64,000 nucleotides of DNA from contig NZ_WNWM01000002.1 of assembly GCF_009727155.1 (NCBI RefSeq), positions 1,674,001 to 1,738,000 of the forward strand. Reading direction: 5' to 3'. Shown in pieces: positions 39,019-48,210 of this stretch (positions within the stretch are counted from its first letter, which is position 1; every line of letters begins with the position of its first letter). The notes below the pieces were generated by a model. That model was not told the origin of the DNA, made no database searches, and saw only the letters and a program-made list of their open reading frames with translations. The position numbers and the translations under genes are program-made. This stretch comes from Pseudoduganella dura. GTDB lineage: Bacteria; Pseudomonadota; Gammaproteobacteria; Burkholderiales; Burkholderiaceae_D.

Positions 39019-40800
39019 CTAGGCAGGAGATTGCGGGCCAAGCTGCTGCGTGCCCCGTATCAATACCTGGCCATCCTTCCCGAGCACGTGGAGACGGAGG
39101 AAATTGGGCGCAGTCAAGTAATAGGCGAAGAAGCGTTCCATTAACTGCGCAAATACCGAGATGCTGCGGCCCTTGAAAGCCGCCTCGTCGATGGTGAGGC
39201 TTACCTCGTATCCGTACTGCAGGGTACAGTGATCCAGGAACTCGACCCACTCCTGGATCCTGCAACGCGAGACATCAACAATGCCGGATAGCTGCTGCGC
39301 CGTCACCACGCAATCGGGTCGTGCATGCATCCGCAGCAAAGAAAGCAGGGTCGGCAAGTGCATCTGCGTCATGCTCTGATGGTTGGCGTGAGCGAAGGCA
39401 ACCAGTTCCCAGTGCGCATCAGGCTGGTCTGCCAGGAGCAACGGTGCGGTCGGTTTGCTCAACATGCGGATCGGGCGGCCGCCGATATCCTGGTCACTGG
39501 TCAAATCGCCGTCGGGGCTGCCGATCCGCAGGGAACATGGCAGATCGCCGTTGGTGCAGGTCACCCGCACGTCCACCGTCCCTTCGTCGAGCTCGACCGG
39601 CTTGGGTACACGGTCGACAAACGACACGGTGTCCGGCGTTCCGTAGGTGGCATCCGCAAGCTCGAACAGCCAGAAGTACGGGGTGTTGAGCTTCTTCGCA
39701 AGAAACCATGACAAATCGATGGCTGCGCCGCCGCGAGTCGCGTTCTGCAACAGCTGCATGGCATCGATGCTATACACGACGGCTTTCGCATTGCCCACGT
39801 GTGGCACGGCCAGGTTGTATTTGTTGCGGCTCTTGCGGAGGCGGATCGGTGTAGTTGCGTGCGAAAACATGTTGATGACGGGCGTGCAGCCTAGCTGTAA
39901 CGCCGTCGCCGGCAGCGCGCGCAGCAGGTCAGCCGTCGTATGGTGCAGGTCGGGCAGGAGCAGGTGCAGCACCAGGCGCCGCGTGCCTGCCGGGCAGTGC
40001 GCCAGCACCGCTTTCAGGTCGATATCGAAGAAGTCGAACTTGTCGGGGAATGCAAAGTATTCCGTCAGCAGGCGCAGGCTACCTTCCTGGCGCCATGGCG
40101 TTGGCAGCAGCGCTTCGTTTTTCAAAGCACCCACAGGTGAAAACGGCGGCGCAGGCAATTTATGCCATTGCTGTTCCGATTCCACGCAGGTGCACAGCGA
40201 ACGCATGAAGATCGCGTCGTAAAGTGCAGCACGCGCCGGGCCATCGGCATCGATGTACACGCGCATTGGCGAATTGGTGGCTGCACCGAAAGCGATGGCC
40301 GGATCGGTGGTCTCGATCGTGATCGCGATACCGCAGCCGACACCGGTTGGGATGTCAGGCGTGGCTGGCACGTCGACGCGCGGCATGAACCGGGCGGTGA
40401 CCAGGATCGGTGCCTGGACCACATCGTAGACGGTGCGGAACCCGCACGACGATGTGCCCTTGCTGCGCAGCTCGGTGCCGCGCGGAATGGATGTGACCGA
40501 AGAGCCAGCCATGGCGCCGATCTGCACTACCGAGCAGGACGGGATTGGACGCAGGTAGAACGGCGATTGAATACCGAGCAGGTCATTCGTGAGTCGCACA
40601 TAGCCATATTCCAGCTTCCTGGCGAGATGGGCGCATAGCAATGCGGTGCCGTGCATGACACGCTGCACACCGGGATCGGAGCTTTCTCCGCCAGAGATCT
40701 TAAGCATTCCGGCAGCATCGGGGAAGCAATAGGCAAACTCACTTATTCCGTGGCGCAGGTGGGTGAGTTCGCGTCCATAGTGCGGAAGAATTTTTTCCAT
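39019..40800 (-). CDS. tssF: TssF paralogue 2, T6SS baseplate subunit
   Basis: A 593-residue, full-length TssF by comparison with the usual 580-630. It starts MEKILPHYGRELTHLRHGIS and has the typical YLRPIPSCSVVQ after residue about 80 and a conserved LLTEYFAFPDKFDFFDIDL in the middle. It is very similar throughout to the next copy at 41025-42809. TssF with TssG forms the wedge of the T6SS baseplate around VgrG. No tssG, tssE or tssK is present here. It ends nine bases before the vgrG start. Confidence 0.9.
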   Translation of the reverse strand: MEKILPHYGRELTHLRHGISEFAYCFPDAAGMLKISGGESSDPGVQRVMHGTALLCAHLARKLEYGYVRLTNDLLGIQSPFYLRPIPSCSVVQIGAMAGSSVTSIPRGTELRSKGTSSCGFRTVYDVVQAPILVTARFMPRVDVPATPDIPTGVGCGIAITIETTDPAIAFGAATNSPMRVYIDADGPARAALYDAIFMRSLCTCVESEQQWHKLPAPPFSPVGALKNEALLPTPWRQEGSLRLLTEYFAFPDKFDFFDIDLKAVLAHCPAGTRRLVLHLLLPDLHHTTADLLRALPATALQLGCTPVINMFSHATTPIRLRKSRNKYNLAVPHVGNAKAVVYSIDAMQLLQNATRGGAAIDLSWFLAKKLNTPYFWLFELADATYGTPDTVSFVDRVPKPVELDEGTVDVRVTCTNGDLPCSLRIGSPDGDLTSDQDIGGRPIRMLSKPTAPLLLADQPDAHWELVAFAHANHQSMTQMHLPTLLSLLRMHARPDCVVTAQQLSGIVDVSRCRIQEWVEFLDHCTLQYGYEVSLTIDEAAFKGRSISVFAQLMERFFAYYLTAPNFLRLHVLGKDGQVLIRGTQQLGPQSPA

Positions 40801-41024
40801 GAGGCACTTTCCTGTAAGAAAGCTGATGATTGCATGGGAGAACTACAGGTTTTTTGATGCTGCGCAGGTGTCGCGTGCATAGGCATCAGTCAGCGGGGTA
40901 GTGGAAATGCCTGCGCTGCAGGGCAGGCGACAAGATGCGGCGACAGCCCGCAAACTGATCGCACTGCAACTATTTACGACCAGCTAAATGATGAATATGC
41001 TTTTGGTACTCACGGGTAGCGCTC
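40801..41024. repeat. Spacer between the tssF copies; leader duplicated with the gene
   Basis: There is no gene in these 224 bases. The part next to the downstream tssF start (GCACTTTCC, then GAAA, then TGATGATT and CATGG on the plus strand) closely matches the sequence preceding the other tssF copy at 42810-42850. The duplication therefore took the leader as well as the coding region. Confidence 0.7.
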
Positions 41025-42809
41025 CTAGGCCGGAGACTGCGGCCCATACAGCAGCGCGCCCTTGATCAACACTTGGCCATCCATCCCAACCACGTTGAGG
41101 CGGAGGAAATGCGGCCAGACCAGGTAGTAGACAAAAACCCGTTCCATTACCCGTGCGAAGACGGAGATGCTGCGTTCAGCGAACGCCGCTTCGTCGATGA
41201 TGAGAGTTACCTCGTGCCCTTTTGTCAGCGCGGAGCCCACCTTGAACTTGAGCCATTCCTGCACCACGCAGCGCGACACGCCGAGAATGCCGGTCAATTG
41301 CCGCGCCGTTATGGCGCACTCGGGCCGGGCATGCATGCGCAGCAGGAACATCAAAGCCTTCAGGTCGACCTGCGTCTGGCTCCGGTGGCTTGCGTGGCCG
41401 ACACTGATCACTTCCCAGTGGCCTTTCGGCGTATCCGCGAGGAGCAGCGAGGAAGATGGCTTGCGCAGCAGACGGATCGGACGGCCGCCGATATCCTGGT
41501 CGCTGGCCAGATCGCCTTCCGGACGGCCGATCGGCAGCGAACATGGCAGGTCGCCGTTGGTGCAAGTCACCTGCACGTCCACGGTGCCCGCATTCAGGTC
41601 CAACGGCTCTTGCACCTCGTTGACGAACGACACCGTGTCCGTCGTCCCAAAGGATGCATCCGCGAGCTCGAGCAGCCAGCAATGCCGGGTATGGAAATCT
41701 TTTTCGTAGAACCACTGCATGTCGATGGCCATGCTGCCGGCGTCCGTCTTGTGCAGCAGTTTCATGGTATCGATGCTGTACACGGTGCTTTTCGCGTCGC
41801 CAATACGGGGCACAATCAGGTCGTACGTCCTGCGGCGCTTGCGGAGACGGATCGGCGTTGCCGCGTGTGCAAACATGTTAATGACGGGCGTGCAGCCCAG
41901 CCGCAGTGCCGTTGGCGGGAGCGTGCGCAACAGCTCGGGCGTGGTCGTGTGTTGCAGGTCCGGCAGGAGCAGGTGCAGTACAAGACGGCGCGGGTCGGCC
42001 GAGCCGTTTGCCAGAACCGCCTTCAGGTCGATATCGAAGAAGTCGAACTTGTCGGGGAACGCAAAATATTCCGTCAGCAGGCGCATGCTCTCCTCCTGTT
42101 GCCATGGCGTTGGCAGCAGCGCGTGTTCTTTCGAGAAGCCTACCGGCAAGAGCGGCAGCGCCGGCAACTTGCGCCATTGCTGATCCGACTCGACGCAGGT
42201 GCACCTGTTGCGCATGAACAGCGCGTCATACAGTGCGGTGCGTATTGGGCCATCAGCATCGATGAACACGCGTACAGGGGAACGTGCGACTTCATCGAGG
42301 GTGATGGCCGGGTCGGTGGCTTCGATCGCGATCGCGATTCCGCAGCCAATTCCTGGTGGAAGGCGAAGCGTGGTTGGTACATCGGGGCGGGGAATGAACC
42401 GGGCGGTGATCGTGATAGGGCCAAGCGTCACTTCGTAGGCGGTGCGAAAACCATACGGCGTTGAGCCTTTGGTGCGCAGGTGGGTGCCGCGCGGGATGGT
42501 GGTGATCGTGGGGCTACCAGTGTCTTCCACCTGCGCTACCGAACATGAGGGAATGGGACGCAGGTAGAACGGCGCCTGGATGCCGAGCAGGTCGTTCGTG
42601 AATCGTGCATGGCCGTAGTCGATCTTACGGGCGATGCGGGCGCACAGCAGCGCCGTGACCTGGAGAAGGCGCTGGATGCCGGAGTCGGAACATTCTTCGC
42701 CGGAGATGCCAAGCTTGCTGGCCAGCTTGGGGAAGCGTTGGGCGAATTCGGCCATCAGCTGGCGCAGGAGGAAGAGCTGGCGTTCGTAGTATGGGAGGAG
42801 TTTTTCCAT
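41025..42809 (-). CDS. tssF: TssF paralogue 1, T6SS baseplate subunit
   Basis: 594 residues, first gene of the cassette, with GGAAAG about eight bases before ATG 42809. It opens MEKLLPYYERQLFLLRQLMA, then EFAQRFPKLASKLGI, the archetypal TssF start. It shares FYLRPIPSCSVAQ and LLTEYFAFPDKFDFFDIDL with its neighbour. By eye the two are roughly two-thirds identical along their whole length, so both have been kept under selection. This copy keeps the more canonical N-terminus. Confidence 0.9.
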   Translation of the reverse strand: MEKLLPYYERQLFLLRQLMAEFAQRFPKLASKLGISGEECSDSGIQRLLQVTALLCARIARKIDYGHARFTNDLLGIQAPFYLRPIPSCSVAQVEDTGSPTITTIPRGTHLRTKGSTPYGFRTAYEVTLGPITITARFIPRPDVPTTLRLPPGIGCGIAIAIEATDPAITLDEVARSPVRVFIDADGPIRTALYDALFMRNRCTCVESDQQWRKLPALPLLPVGFSKEHALLPTPWQQEESMRLLTEYFAFPDKFDFFDIDLKAVLANGSADPRRLVLHLLLPDLQHTTTPELLRTLPPTALRLGCTPVINMFAHAATPIRLRKRRRTYDLIVPRIGDAKSTVYSIDTMKLLHKTDAGSMAIDMQWFYEKDFHTRHCWLLELADASFGTTDTVSFVNEVQEPLDLNAGTVDVQVTCTNGDLPCSLPIGRPEGDLASDQDIGGRPIRLLRKPSSSLLLADTPKGHWEVISVGHASHRSQTQVDLKALMFLLRMHARPECAITARQLTGILGVSRCVVQEWLKFKVGSALTKGHEVTLIIDEAAFAERSISVFARVMERVFVYYLVWPHFLRLNVVGMDGQVLIKGALLYGPQSPA

Positions 42810-43156
42810 GCGGCACTTTCCGGTGGGAAAAGTGATGATTACATGGAGAGGTGGCGGTTTTTTTGAGGTTGCTCAATGGGCCGGTGCGTGGTGATCGGCA
42901 AGTGCGGTAGGTGAAGATGCTTGTGCTTCAGCACAGCATGTAGAAAAGCATGTGCGCAAAAATCCTTGCCAGAACAGAGCGGAGCATACGACGCGCGCCC
43001 TTGCCGCGCGCCGCCGTTGAGCCACCGCCGCCCGCAAGCGGGCGCCGGCGCCTCAACGACAAATGGGCGATTCGGATAGGGCTGCGCTTGCAAGCGTGCG
43101 CCCTTCGAATCCCCGCCGCAGGGCCCGCAGGGGCCCTACTTCTCTCCGGCAGGAAT
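42810..43156. other. Gene-free region between tssF and tRNA-Ser with several GC-rich hairpins
   Basis: No protein gene. A long hairpin at 43015-43059 pairs CGTTGAG with CTCAACG around CGCCCGC/GCGGGCG. Smaller ones follow, such as GCGCTTGCAAGCGTGCGC near 43084-43101 and GGGCCCGCAGGGGCCC near 43121-43136. At 43104-43115 TTCGAATCCCCG repeats, in inverted orientation, the T-arm of the adjacent tRNA-Ser. This may be a scar of integration at the tRNA gene. Confidence 0.45.
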
Positions 43157-43187
43157 GAAAAAGGCCACCCGAGGGTGGCCTTTTTTC
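43157..43187 (-). terminator. Intrinsic terminator of tRNA-Ser
   Basis: GGCCACCC/GGGTGGCC stem flanked by A- and T-runs on both sides, so it can act in both directions. It lies just beyond the tRNA 3' end. Confidence 0.85.
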
Positions 43188-43195
43188 TGTATTCC

Positions 43196-43286
43196 TGGCG
43201 GAGAGACGGGGATTCGAACCCCGGTTAGGCTATGAACCTAAACACGCTTTCCAGGCGTGCGACTTAAACCACTCATCCATCTCTCC
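43196..43286 (-). tRNA. tRNA-Ser (GGA)
   Basis: 91 nt including encoded CCA. It starts GGAGAGATGGATGAGTGG, has the anticodon arm CGCCTGGAAAGCG with GGA, a long class II variable arm (TTTAGGTTCATAGCCTAA) and the T-arm GGGTTCGAATCCCC. Its 3' end faces the T6SS cassette. Confidence 0.96.
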
Positions 43287-43499
43287 TGCTCTCCCGCATC
43301 GCGAGAGGCGCAAATTATAGCAGTTGGGTTGTAGAGTGCAAAGTTTTTTCGAAGAAAGGTACGCAGGCATCAATGCGGCGGGCTCGACAGCCGAAAGCAG
43401 GCCTCGAAAGCCCCGGGCTGAAGAGCCGGGAACAGGTCCCAACCGCGAGAACCGGGACCCGTCCCCTACCGCCGCGGGTTAACCCAGCCAGCAAGCAGC

Positions 43500-45497
43500 T
43501 CAGGCGCTTTCCTTGAGCTGCTCCAGGATCGCCGGGTTCTCCAGCGTGGAAACATCTTGCGTGATCGACTCGCCCTTGGCCAACACGCGCAGCAGGCGCC
43601 GCATGATCTTGCCGGAGCGGGTCTTCGGCAGGTTGTCCCCGAAGCGGATCTCCTTCGGCTTGGCGATCGGCCCGATCTCCTTGCCTACCCAGTTCCGCAG
43701 GTCGGCAGCCAGCTTCTTGGCATCCTCCCCGGTAGGCCGCGCCTGCTTCAGCACCACGAAGGCGCAGATCGATTCGCCGGTGGTCTCGTCCGGCCGGCCG
43801 ACGACTGCCGCTTCGGCCACCAGCGGGTTGGCCACCAGGGCGGATTCGATTTCCATCGTGCCCATGCGGTGGCCGGACACGTTCAGTACGTCGTCGATGC
43901 GGCCGGTGATGGTGAAGTAGCCGGTGTCCTTGTTGCGGATCGCGCCGTCGCCGGCCAGGTAGTACTTGCCGCCCAGCTCCTCGGGGAAGTAGCCGGCCTT
44001 GAAACGTTCCGGGTTGTTCCAGATGGTGCGGATCATTGAAGGCCATGGGCGTTTCACGACCAGGATACCGCCCTGCCCGTTCGGCACGTCGGCGCCGGAT
44101 TCGTCCACGATGGCGGTCATGATGCCCGGCAGCGGCAGCGTGCAGGACCCCGGCACCATCGGCGTGGCGCCCGGCAGCGGCGTAATCATGTGGCCGCCCG
44201 TTTCCGTTTGCCAGAACGTGTCCACGATCGGGCACTTTTCCTGGCCAACGTTACGGTAGTACCACATCCAGGCTTCCGGATTGATCGGCTCGCCCACGGT
44301 GCCCAGCAGGCGCAGCGAGGAGATATCAAAACTCTTCGGATGCACCTTGTCGTCCGCTTCCGATGCCTTGATCAGCGAGCGGATCGCGGTCGGGGCCGTG
44401 TAGAAGATCGATACCTTGTGCTTCTGCACGGTTTCCCAGAAGCGGCCCGCGTGCGGGTAAGTGGGCACGCCTTCGAAGATGATCTGCGTGGCGCCGGCGG
44501 CCGTGGGGCCGTAGGCGATGTACGTGTGGCCGGTTACCCAGCCGATGTCGGCGGTGCACCAGTACACGTCGCTCGGCTTCAGGTCGAAGGTCCACTTCAT
44601 CGTCAGCGCGGCCCACAGCAGGTAGCCGCCGGTGGCGTGCTGCACGCCCTTCGGCGTGCCGGTGGAGCCGCTGGTGTACAGGATGAACAGCGGGTGCTCC
44701 GCTTCCACCCATTCCGGCTCGCACTCGGCGCTCTGCTTGTCCACCAGGTCGGAGAGCCAGATGTCCCGGCCTTCCGTGAAGCCCACGTTGCCGCCGGTGC
44801 GCTTGTACACGACCACGTTCTTGATCGTGTCGCAGCCGCCCAGCGCCAGCGCTTCGTCCACGATGGCTTTCAGCGGCAGCTGCTTGCCGCCGCGCAGTTG
44901 CTCGTCGCCGGTGATCACGGCCACGGCGCCGGCGTCGATGATGCGCTCCTGCAGGCTCTTGGCCGAGAAGCCGCCGAACACCACGGAGTGCGTGGCGCCG
45001 ATGCGCGCGCAGGCCTGCATGGCGGCCACGCCTTCCACGGACATGCTCATGTAGATCACCACGCGGTCGCCCTTCCTGATGCCGAGCGATTTCAGGCCGT
45101 TGGCGAACTTGCACACTTTCTCGTGCAGCTCTTTATAGGTGACGTTGGTGACCTTGCCGTCGTCCGCCTCGAAGATGATGGCGGTCTTGTCGGCGTTGCC
45201 GTTGGCCAGGTTGCGGTCCAGGCAGTTGTACGACACGTTCAGCTTGCCGTCCTCGAACCACTTGTAGAACGGCGCGTTGTCTTCGTTCAGCGTGCGGGTG
45301 AACGGCGTTTGCCATTCCACGTGCTCGCGCGCCAGGCGGGCCCAGAAGCCTTCGTAGTCGCGCTCGGCTTCGGCGCACAGCGCGTTGTAGGCTTCCATGC
45401 CCGACACGGTGGCCTGCGTGACGAACCGCGCGGGCGGCGCGAACACGCGCGATTCCGGCTGGCCTTGCTGCTCGGTGGTTTGTGCTGGTGCGTTCAT
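43500..45497 (-). CDS. acs: Acetyl-CoA synthetase (AMP-forming)
   Basis: 665 residues from ATG 45497, which has GGAG six bases upstream; the ATG four codons earlier has no such site. It has the ANL adenylation motifs [14 protein letters not shown] and [16 protein letters not shown], the hinge region [33 protein letters not shown] and the C-terminal [11 protein letters not shown], whose Lys is the acetylation-controlled catalytic residue. It activates acetate to acetyl-CoA via acetyl-AMP. It is monocistronic, divergent from the UPF0114 gene. Confidence 0.97.
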   Translation of the reverse strand: MNAPAQTTEQQGQPESRVFAPPARFVTQATVSGMEAYNALCAEAERDYEGFWARLAREHVEWQTPFTRTLNEDNAPFYKWFEDGKLNVSYNCLDRNLANGNADKTAIIFEADDGKVTNVTYKELHEKVCKFANGLKSLGIRKGDRVVIYMSMSVEGVAAMQACARIGATHSVVFGGFSAKSLQERIIDAGAVAVITGDEQLRGGKQLPLKAIVDEALALGGCDTIKNVVVYKRTGGNVGFTEGRDIWLSDLVDKQSAECEPEWVEAEHPLFILYTSGSTGTPKGVQHATGGYLLWAALTMKWTFDLKPSDVYWCTADIGWVTGHTYIAYGPTAAGATQIIFEGVPTYPHAGRFWETVQKHKVSIFYTAPTAIRSLIKASEADDKVHPKSFDISSLRLLGTVGEPINPEAWMWYYRNVGQEKCPIVDTFWQTETGGHMITPLPGATPMVPGSCTLPLPGIMTAIVDESGADVPNGQGGILVVKRPWPSMIRTIWNNPERFKAGYFPEELGGKYYLAGDGAIRNKDTGYFTITGRIDDVLNVSGHRMGTMEIESALVANPLVAEAAVVGRPDETTGESICAFVVLKQARPTGEDAKKLAADLRNWVGKEIGPIAKPKEIRFGDNLPKTRSGKIMRRLLRVLAKGESITQDVSTLENPAILEQLKESA

Positions 45498-45756
45498 GCT
45501 TGTCTCCATTGTGGTAGTTGTTTGCCATGACAGTACGGCGGGGCGCTTACAGTGCCCTTACAGGGCATTTTTCACCGGCGCCGCTGTCGGCAAGGGCAAT
45601 ACTTTCATTTTAGTCACATTTCTTAAACAGCGATGAAACGGCGCCACAGGGGCCCGTGCGGGCCGCTGAAAATGGGGCCTTGAGCTGCGGCAAGAAGCTG
45701 ACGAGTGTAGAATGTCGGGGGTTTTTATCCGCATTTATCACAGGAGTTGCTACTCG

Positions 45757-46365
45757 ATGTCCGATCCGAATCACCCGCACGCACGCCGCATCAATCCGAT
45801 CGCCTCGTTTATCTTCATGTCCCGCTGGTTGCAGCTGCCGCTGTACCTGGGTCTCATCCTGGCGCAGTGCGTGTATGTCTTCCACTTCTGGGTCGAACTG
45901 AAGGATCTGATCGGTGCCGCACTGGGCAACGAAGCGGCGCTGCAGCACATCATCGCGGCCGTCACCGTGCCGAACGCGCCGCCGCCGACAAAACTCAACG
46001 AGACCACCATCATGCTGGTGGTGCTTGGCCTGATCGACGTGGTCATGATCTCCAACCTGCTGATCATGGTGATCGTGGGCGGTTATGAAACCTTCGTCTC
46101 GCGCATGCACCTCGAAGACCATCCGGACCAGCCGGAATGGCTGTCGCACGTGAACGCCTCGGTCCTCAAGACCAAGCTGGCCACGGCGATCATCGGCATT
46201 TCGTCGATCCACCTGCTGAAGACGTTCATCAACGCCCAGGTGTACGACGCCAAGACGCTGCTCGCGCAAACGGGCATCCACGTTGCATTCCTGCTGTCCG
46301 CCATGGCGATCGCTTATACCGACCGCTTGATGACTGGCACGCAAAACGGTTCCAAGCATCACTAA
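45757..46365 (+). CDS. UPF0114 family inner-membrane protein (YqhA-like, TIGR00645)
   Basis: 202 residues, with CAGGAG before ATG 45757. At least three transmembrane segments are evident: LQLPLYLGLILAQCVYVFHFW, TIMLVVLGLIDVVMISNLLIMVIVGGY and a C-terminal IHVAFLLSAMAIAYTDRL. The GYETFVSRMHLEDHPDQPEWLSHVNASVLKTKLATAIIGISSIHLLK stretch is typical of the family. Its function is unknown. It is 25 bases upstream of fumarase and probably shares its transcript. Confidence 0.92.
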   Translation: MSDPNHPHARRINPIASFIFMSRWLQLPLYLGLILAQCVYVFHFWVELKDLIGAALGNEAALQHIIAAVTVPNAPPPTKLNETTIMLVVLGLIDVVMISNLLIMVIVGGYETFVSRMHLEDHPDQPEWLSHVNASVLKTKLATAIIGISSIHLLKTFINAQVYDAKTLLAQTGIHVAFLLSAMAIAYTDRLMTGTQNGSKHH

Positions 46366-46390
46366 TCCAGCCAATCGCAAGAGAAAAGTC

Positions 46391-47929
46391 ATGACCATCA
46401 TCAAGCAAGACGACCTGATCGAATCCGTGGCGGCAGCGCTGCAATACATCAGCTATTACCACCCTGCCGACTACATCCAGCACCTGGCCCGCGCCTACGA
46501 ATCGGAGCAGAGCCCGGCCGCCAAGGATGCGATCGCGCAGATCCTGACCAACTCGCGCATGTGCGCCGAGGGCAAGCGGCCGATCTGCCAGGATACCGGC
46601 ATGGTCAACGTGTTCCTGAAGATCGGCATGGGCGTCCGCTTCGAAGGTTTCAGGGGCACGGTCACGGATGCAGTCAACGAAGGCGTGCGCCGCGCGTACA
46701 ACTTCGCGGACAACAAGCTGCGCGCATCGATCGTGGCGGACCCGCACTTCGAACGCAAGAACACCAAGGACAACACGCCGGCCGTGGTGCACATGGAACT
46801 GGTCGAGGGCAACACGGTGGAAGTGGGCGTCGCGGCCAAGGGCGGCGGCTCCGAGAACAAAACCAAGTTCGTGATGCTGAACCCATCGGACTCGCTGGTG
46901 GACTGGGTGCTCAAGACGGTGCCGCTGATGGGCGCCGGCTGGTGCCCGCCGGGCATGCTGGGTATCGGCATCGGCGGCAGCGCCGAGAAGGCGATGCTGC
47001 TGGCGAAGGAATCGCTGATGGAAGACATCGACATGTTCGAGCTGAAAAAGCGCGGCCCGCAGAACAAGCTCGAAGAGCTGCGCATCGAGCTGTGCGACAA
47101 GGTCAACGCGCTGGGCATCGGCGCGCAGGGCCTGGGCGGCCTGACGACCGTGCTGGACGTGAAGATCAACATGTATCCGACCCACGCGGCTTCCAAGCCG
47201 GTGGCGATGATCCCGAACTGCGCGGCGACCCGTCACGCGCACTTCGTGCTGGATGGCTCCGGCCCGGCTTACATCGAGCCGCCGAAGCTGTCGGACTGGC
47301 CGGACGTGTCGTGGGCGCCAGATACCGAGAAATCGAAGCGCGTGGACCTGAATACGCTGACCAGGGAAGAAGTGGCATCGTGGACCCCGGGCCAGACGCT
47401 GCTCCTGAACGGCAAGATGCTGACCGGCCGCGATGCCGCGCACAAGCGCATCCAGGACATGCTGGCCAAGGGCGAGGAACTGCCGGTGGACTTCACCAAC
47501 CGCGTGATCTACTACGTGGGCCCGGTGGACCCGGTGCGCGACGAGGCGGTCGGCCCGGCCGGCCCGACCACGGCCACCCGCATGGACAAGTTCACCGACA
47601 TGATGCTGGAGAAGACCGGCCTGATCTCGATGGTCGGCAAGGCCGAGCGCGGCCCGGTGGCGATCGAATCGATCCAGAAGCACGGCTCGGCCTACCTGAT
47701 GGCCGTGGGCGGCGCCGCCTACCTGGTCTCGAAGGCGATCAAGAGCGCCACCGTGGTCGGCTTCGCCGACCTGGGCATGGAAGCGATCTACGAGTTCGAC
47801 GTGGTCGACATGCCGGTGACCGTGGCCGTGGATTCCACCGGTACTTCGGTGCATACCACGGGGCCGAAGGAGTGGTCGGTGAAGATCGAGTCGTTGAAGA
47901 ACGCGGCGGCTGCTGCGGTGCCGGCTTGA
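46391..47929 (+). CDS. fumA: Fumarate hydratase class I (iron-sulfur)
   Basis: A 512-residue single-chain class I fumarase with the alpha part first and the beta part after residue about 290. Candidate [4Fe-4S] ligands are the Cys in RPICQDTGMVNV, GWCPPGMLGIGIGG and MIPNCAATRHAHF. The beta part has GKMLTGRDAAHKRI and YYVGPVDPVRDEAVGPAGPTTATRMD. It interconverts fumarate and malate in the TCA cycle and is oxygen-sensitive. Confidence 0.96.
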   Translation: MTIIKQDDLIESVAAALQYISYYHPADYIQHLARAYESEQSPAAKDAIAQILTNSRMCAEGKRPICQDTGMVNVFLKIGMGVRFEGFRGTVTDAVNEGVRRAYNFADNKLRASIVADPHFERKNTKDNTPAVVHMELVEGNTVEVGVAAKGGGSENKTKFVMLNPSDSLVDWVLKTVPLMGAGWCPPGMLGIGIGGSAEKAMLLAKESLMEDIDMFELKKRGPQNKLEELRIELCDKVNALGIGAQGLGGLTTVLDVKINMYPTHAASKPVAMIPNCAATRHAHFVLDGSGPAYIEPPKLSDWPDVSWAPDTEKSKRVDLNTLTREEVASWTPGQTLLLNGKMLTGRDAAHKRIQDMLAKGEELPVDFTNRVIYYVGPVDPVRDEAVGPAGPTTATRMDKFTDMMLEKTGLISMVGKAERGPVAIESIQKHGSAYLMAVGGAAYLVSKAIKSATVVGFADLGMEAIYEFDVVDMPVTVAVDSTGTSVHTTGPKEWSVKIESLKNAAAAAVPA

Positions 47930-47987
47930 CTTCAAGTAGCACGCTCCTTGCCTGCCAGGTAAGCGGATTTCGATACCGCTCGAGCTA

Positions 47988-48094
47988 CTGGTGTCGGACA
48001 CCTTCAGGTGTCGGACACCGGTTTTCGCCAGCGTTTGTCGACTCCGGTGCTGAAAACCGGTGTCCGACACCGAAAACCCGGTGTCCGACACCAG
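47988..48094. repeat. Cluster of four GTGTCGGACAC palindromes forming a large inverted repeat
   Basis: Four copies of GGTGTCGGACACC or its complement lie at about 47990-48002, 48007-48019, 48059-48071 and 48080-48092. The left pair and the right pair are inverted relative to each other. The arms share GGTGTCGGACACCGGTTTTC and can fold into one long stem. Related copies occur near 55642 and in 59646-59824. The cluster lies in the 281-bp fumA-murI gap, which otherwise holds no gene. Confidence 0.85.
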
Positions 48095-48210
48095 TCCCTC
48101 GACGCTGCATGCAGTCTCGAACGTCCCTGGTGCACGACATTACTCTTCGGGCACCGGTTTTGCGTCTTGCACAGGCTTGATCTCTCTTCATCTTTAACCT
48201 GGAGCCCGTG

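Noticed and set aside
42625..42876. Short minus-strand frame over the tssF start
   Set aside because: It is a frame shadow of the tssF N-terminus.
43081..43116. Possible degenerate tRNA on the plus strand (GCGCTTGCAAGCG stem followed by TTCGAATCCCCG)
   Set aside because: The acceptor and D-arm cannot be folded and the spacing is wrong. I treat it as part of the hairpin-rich scar.
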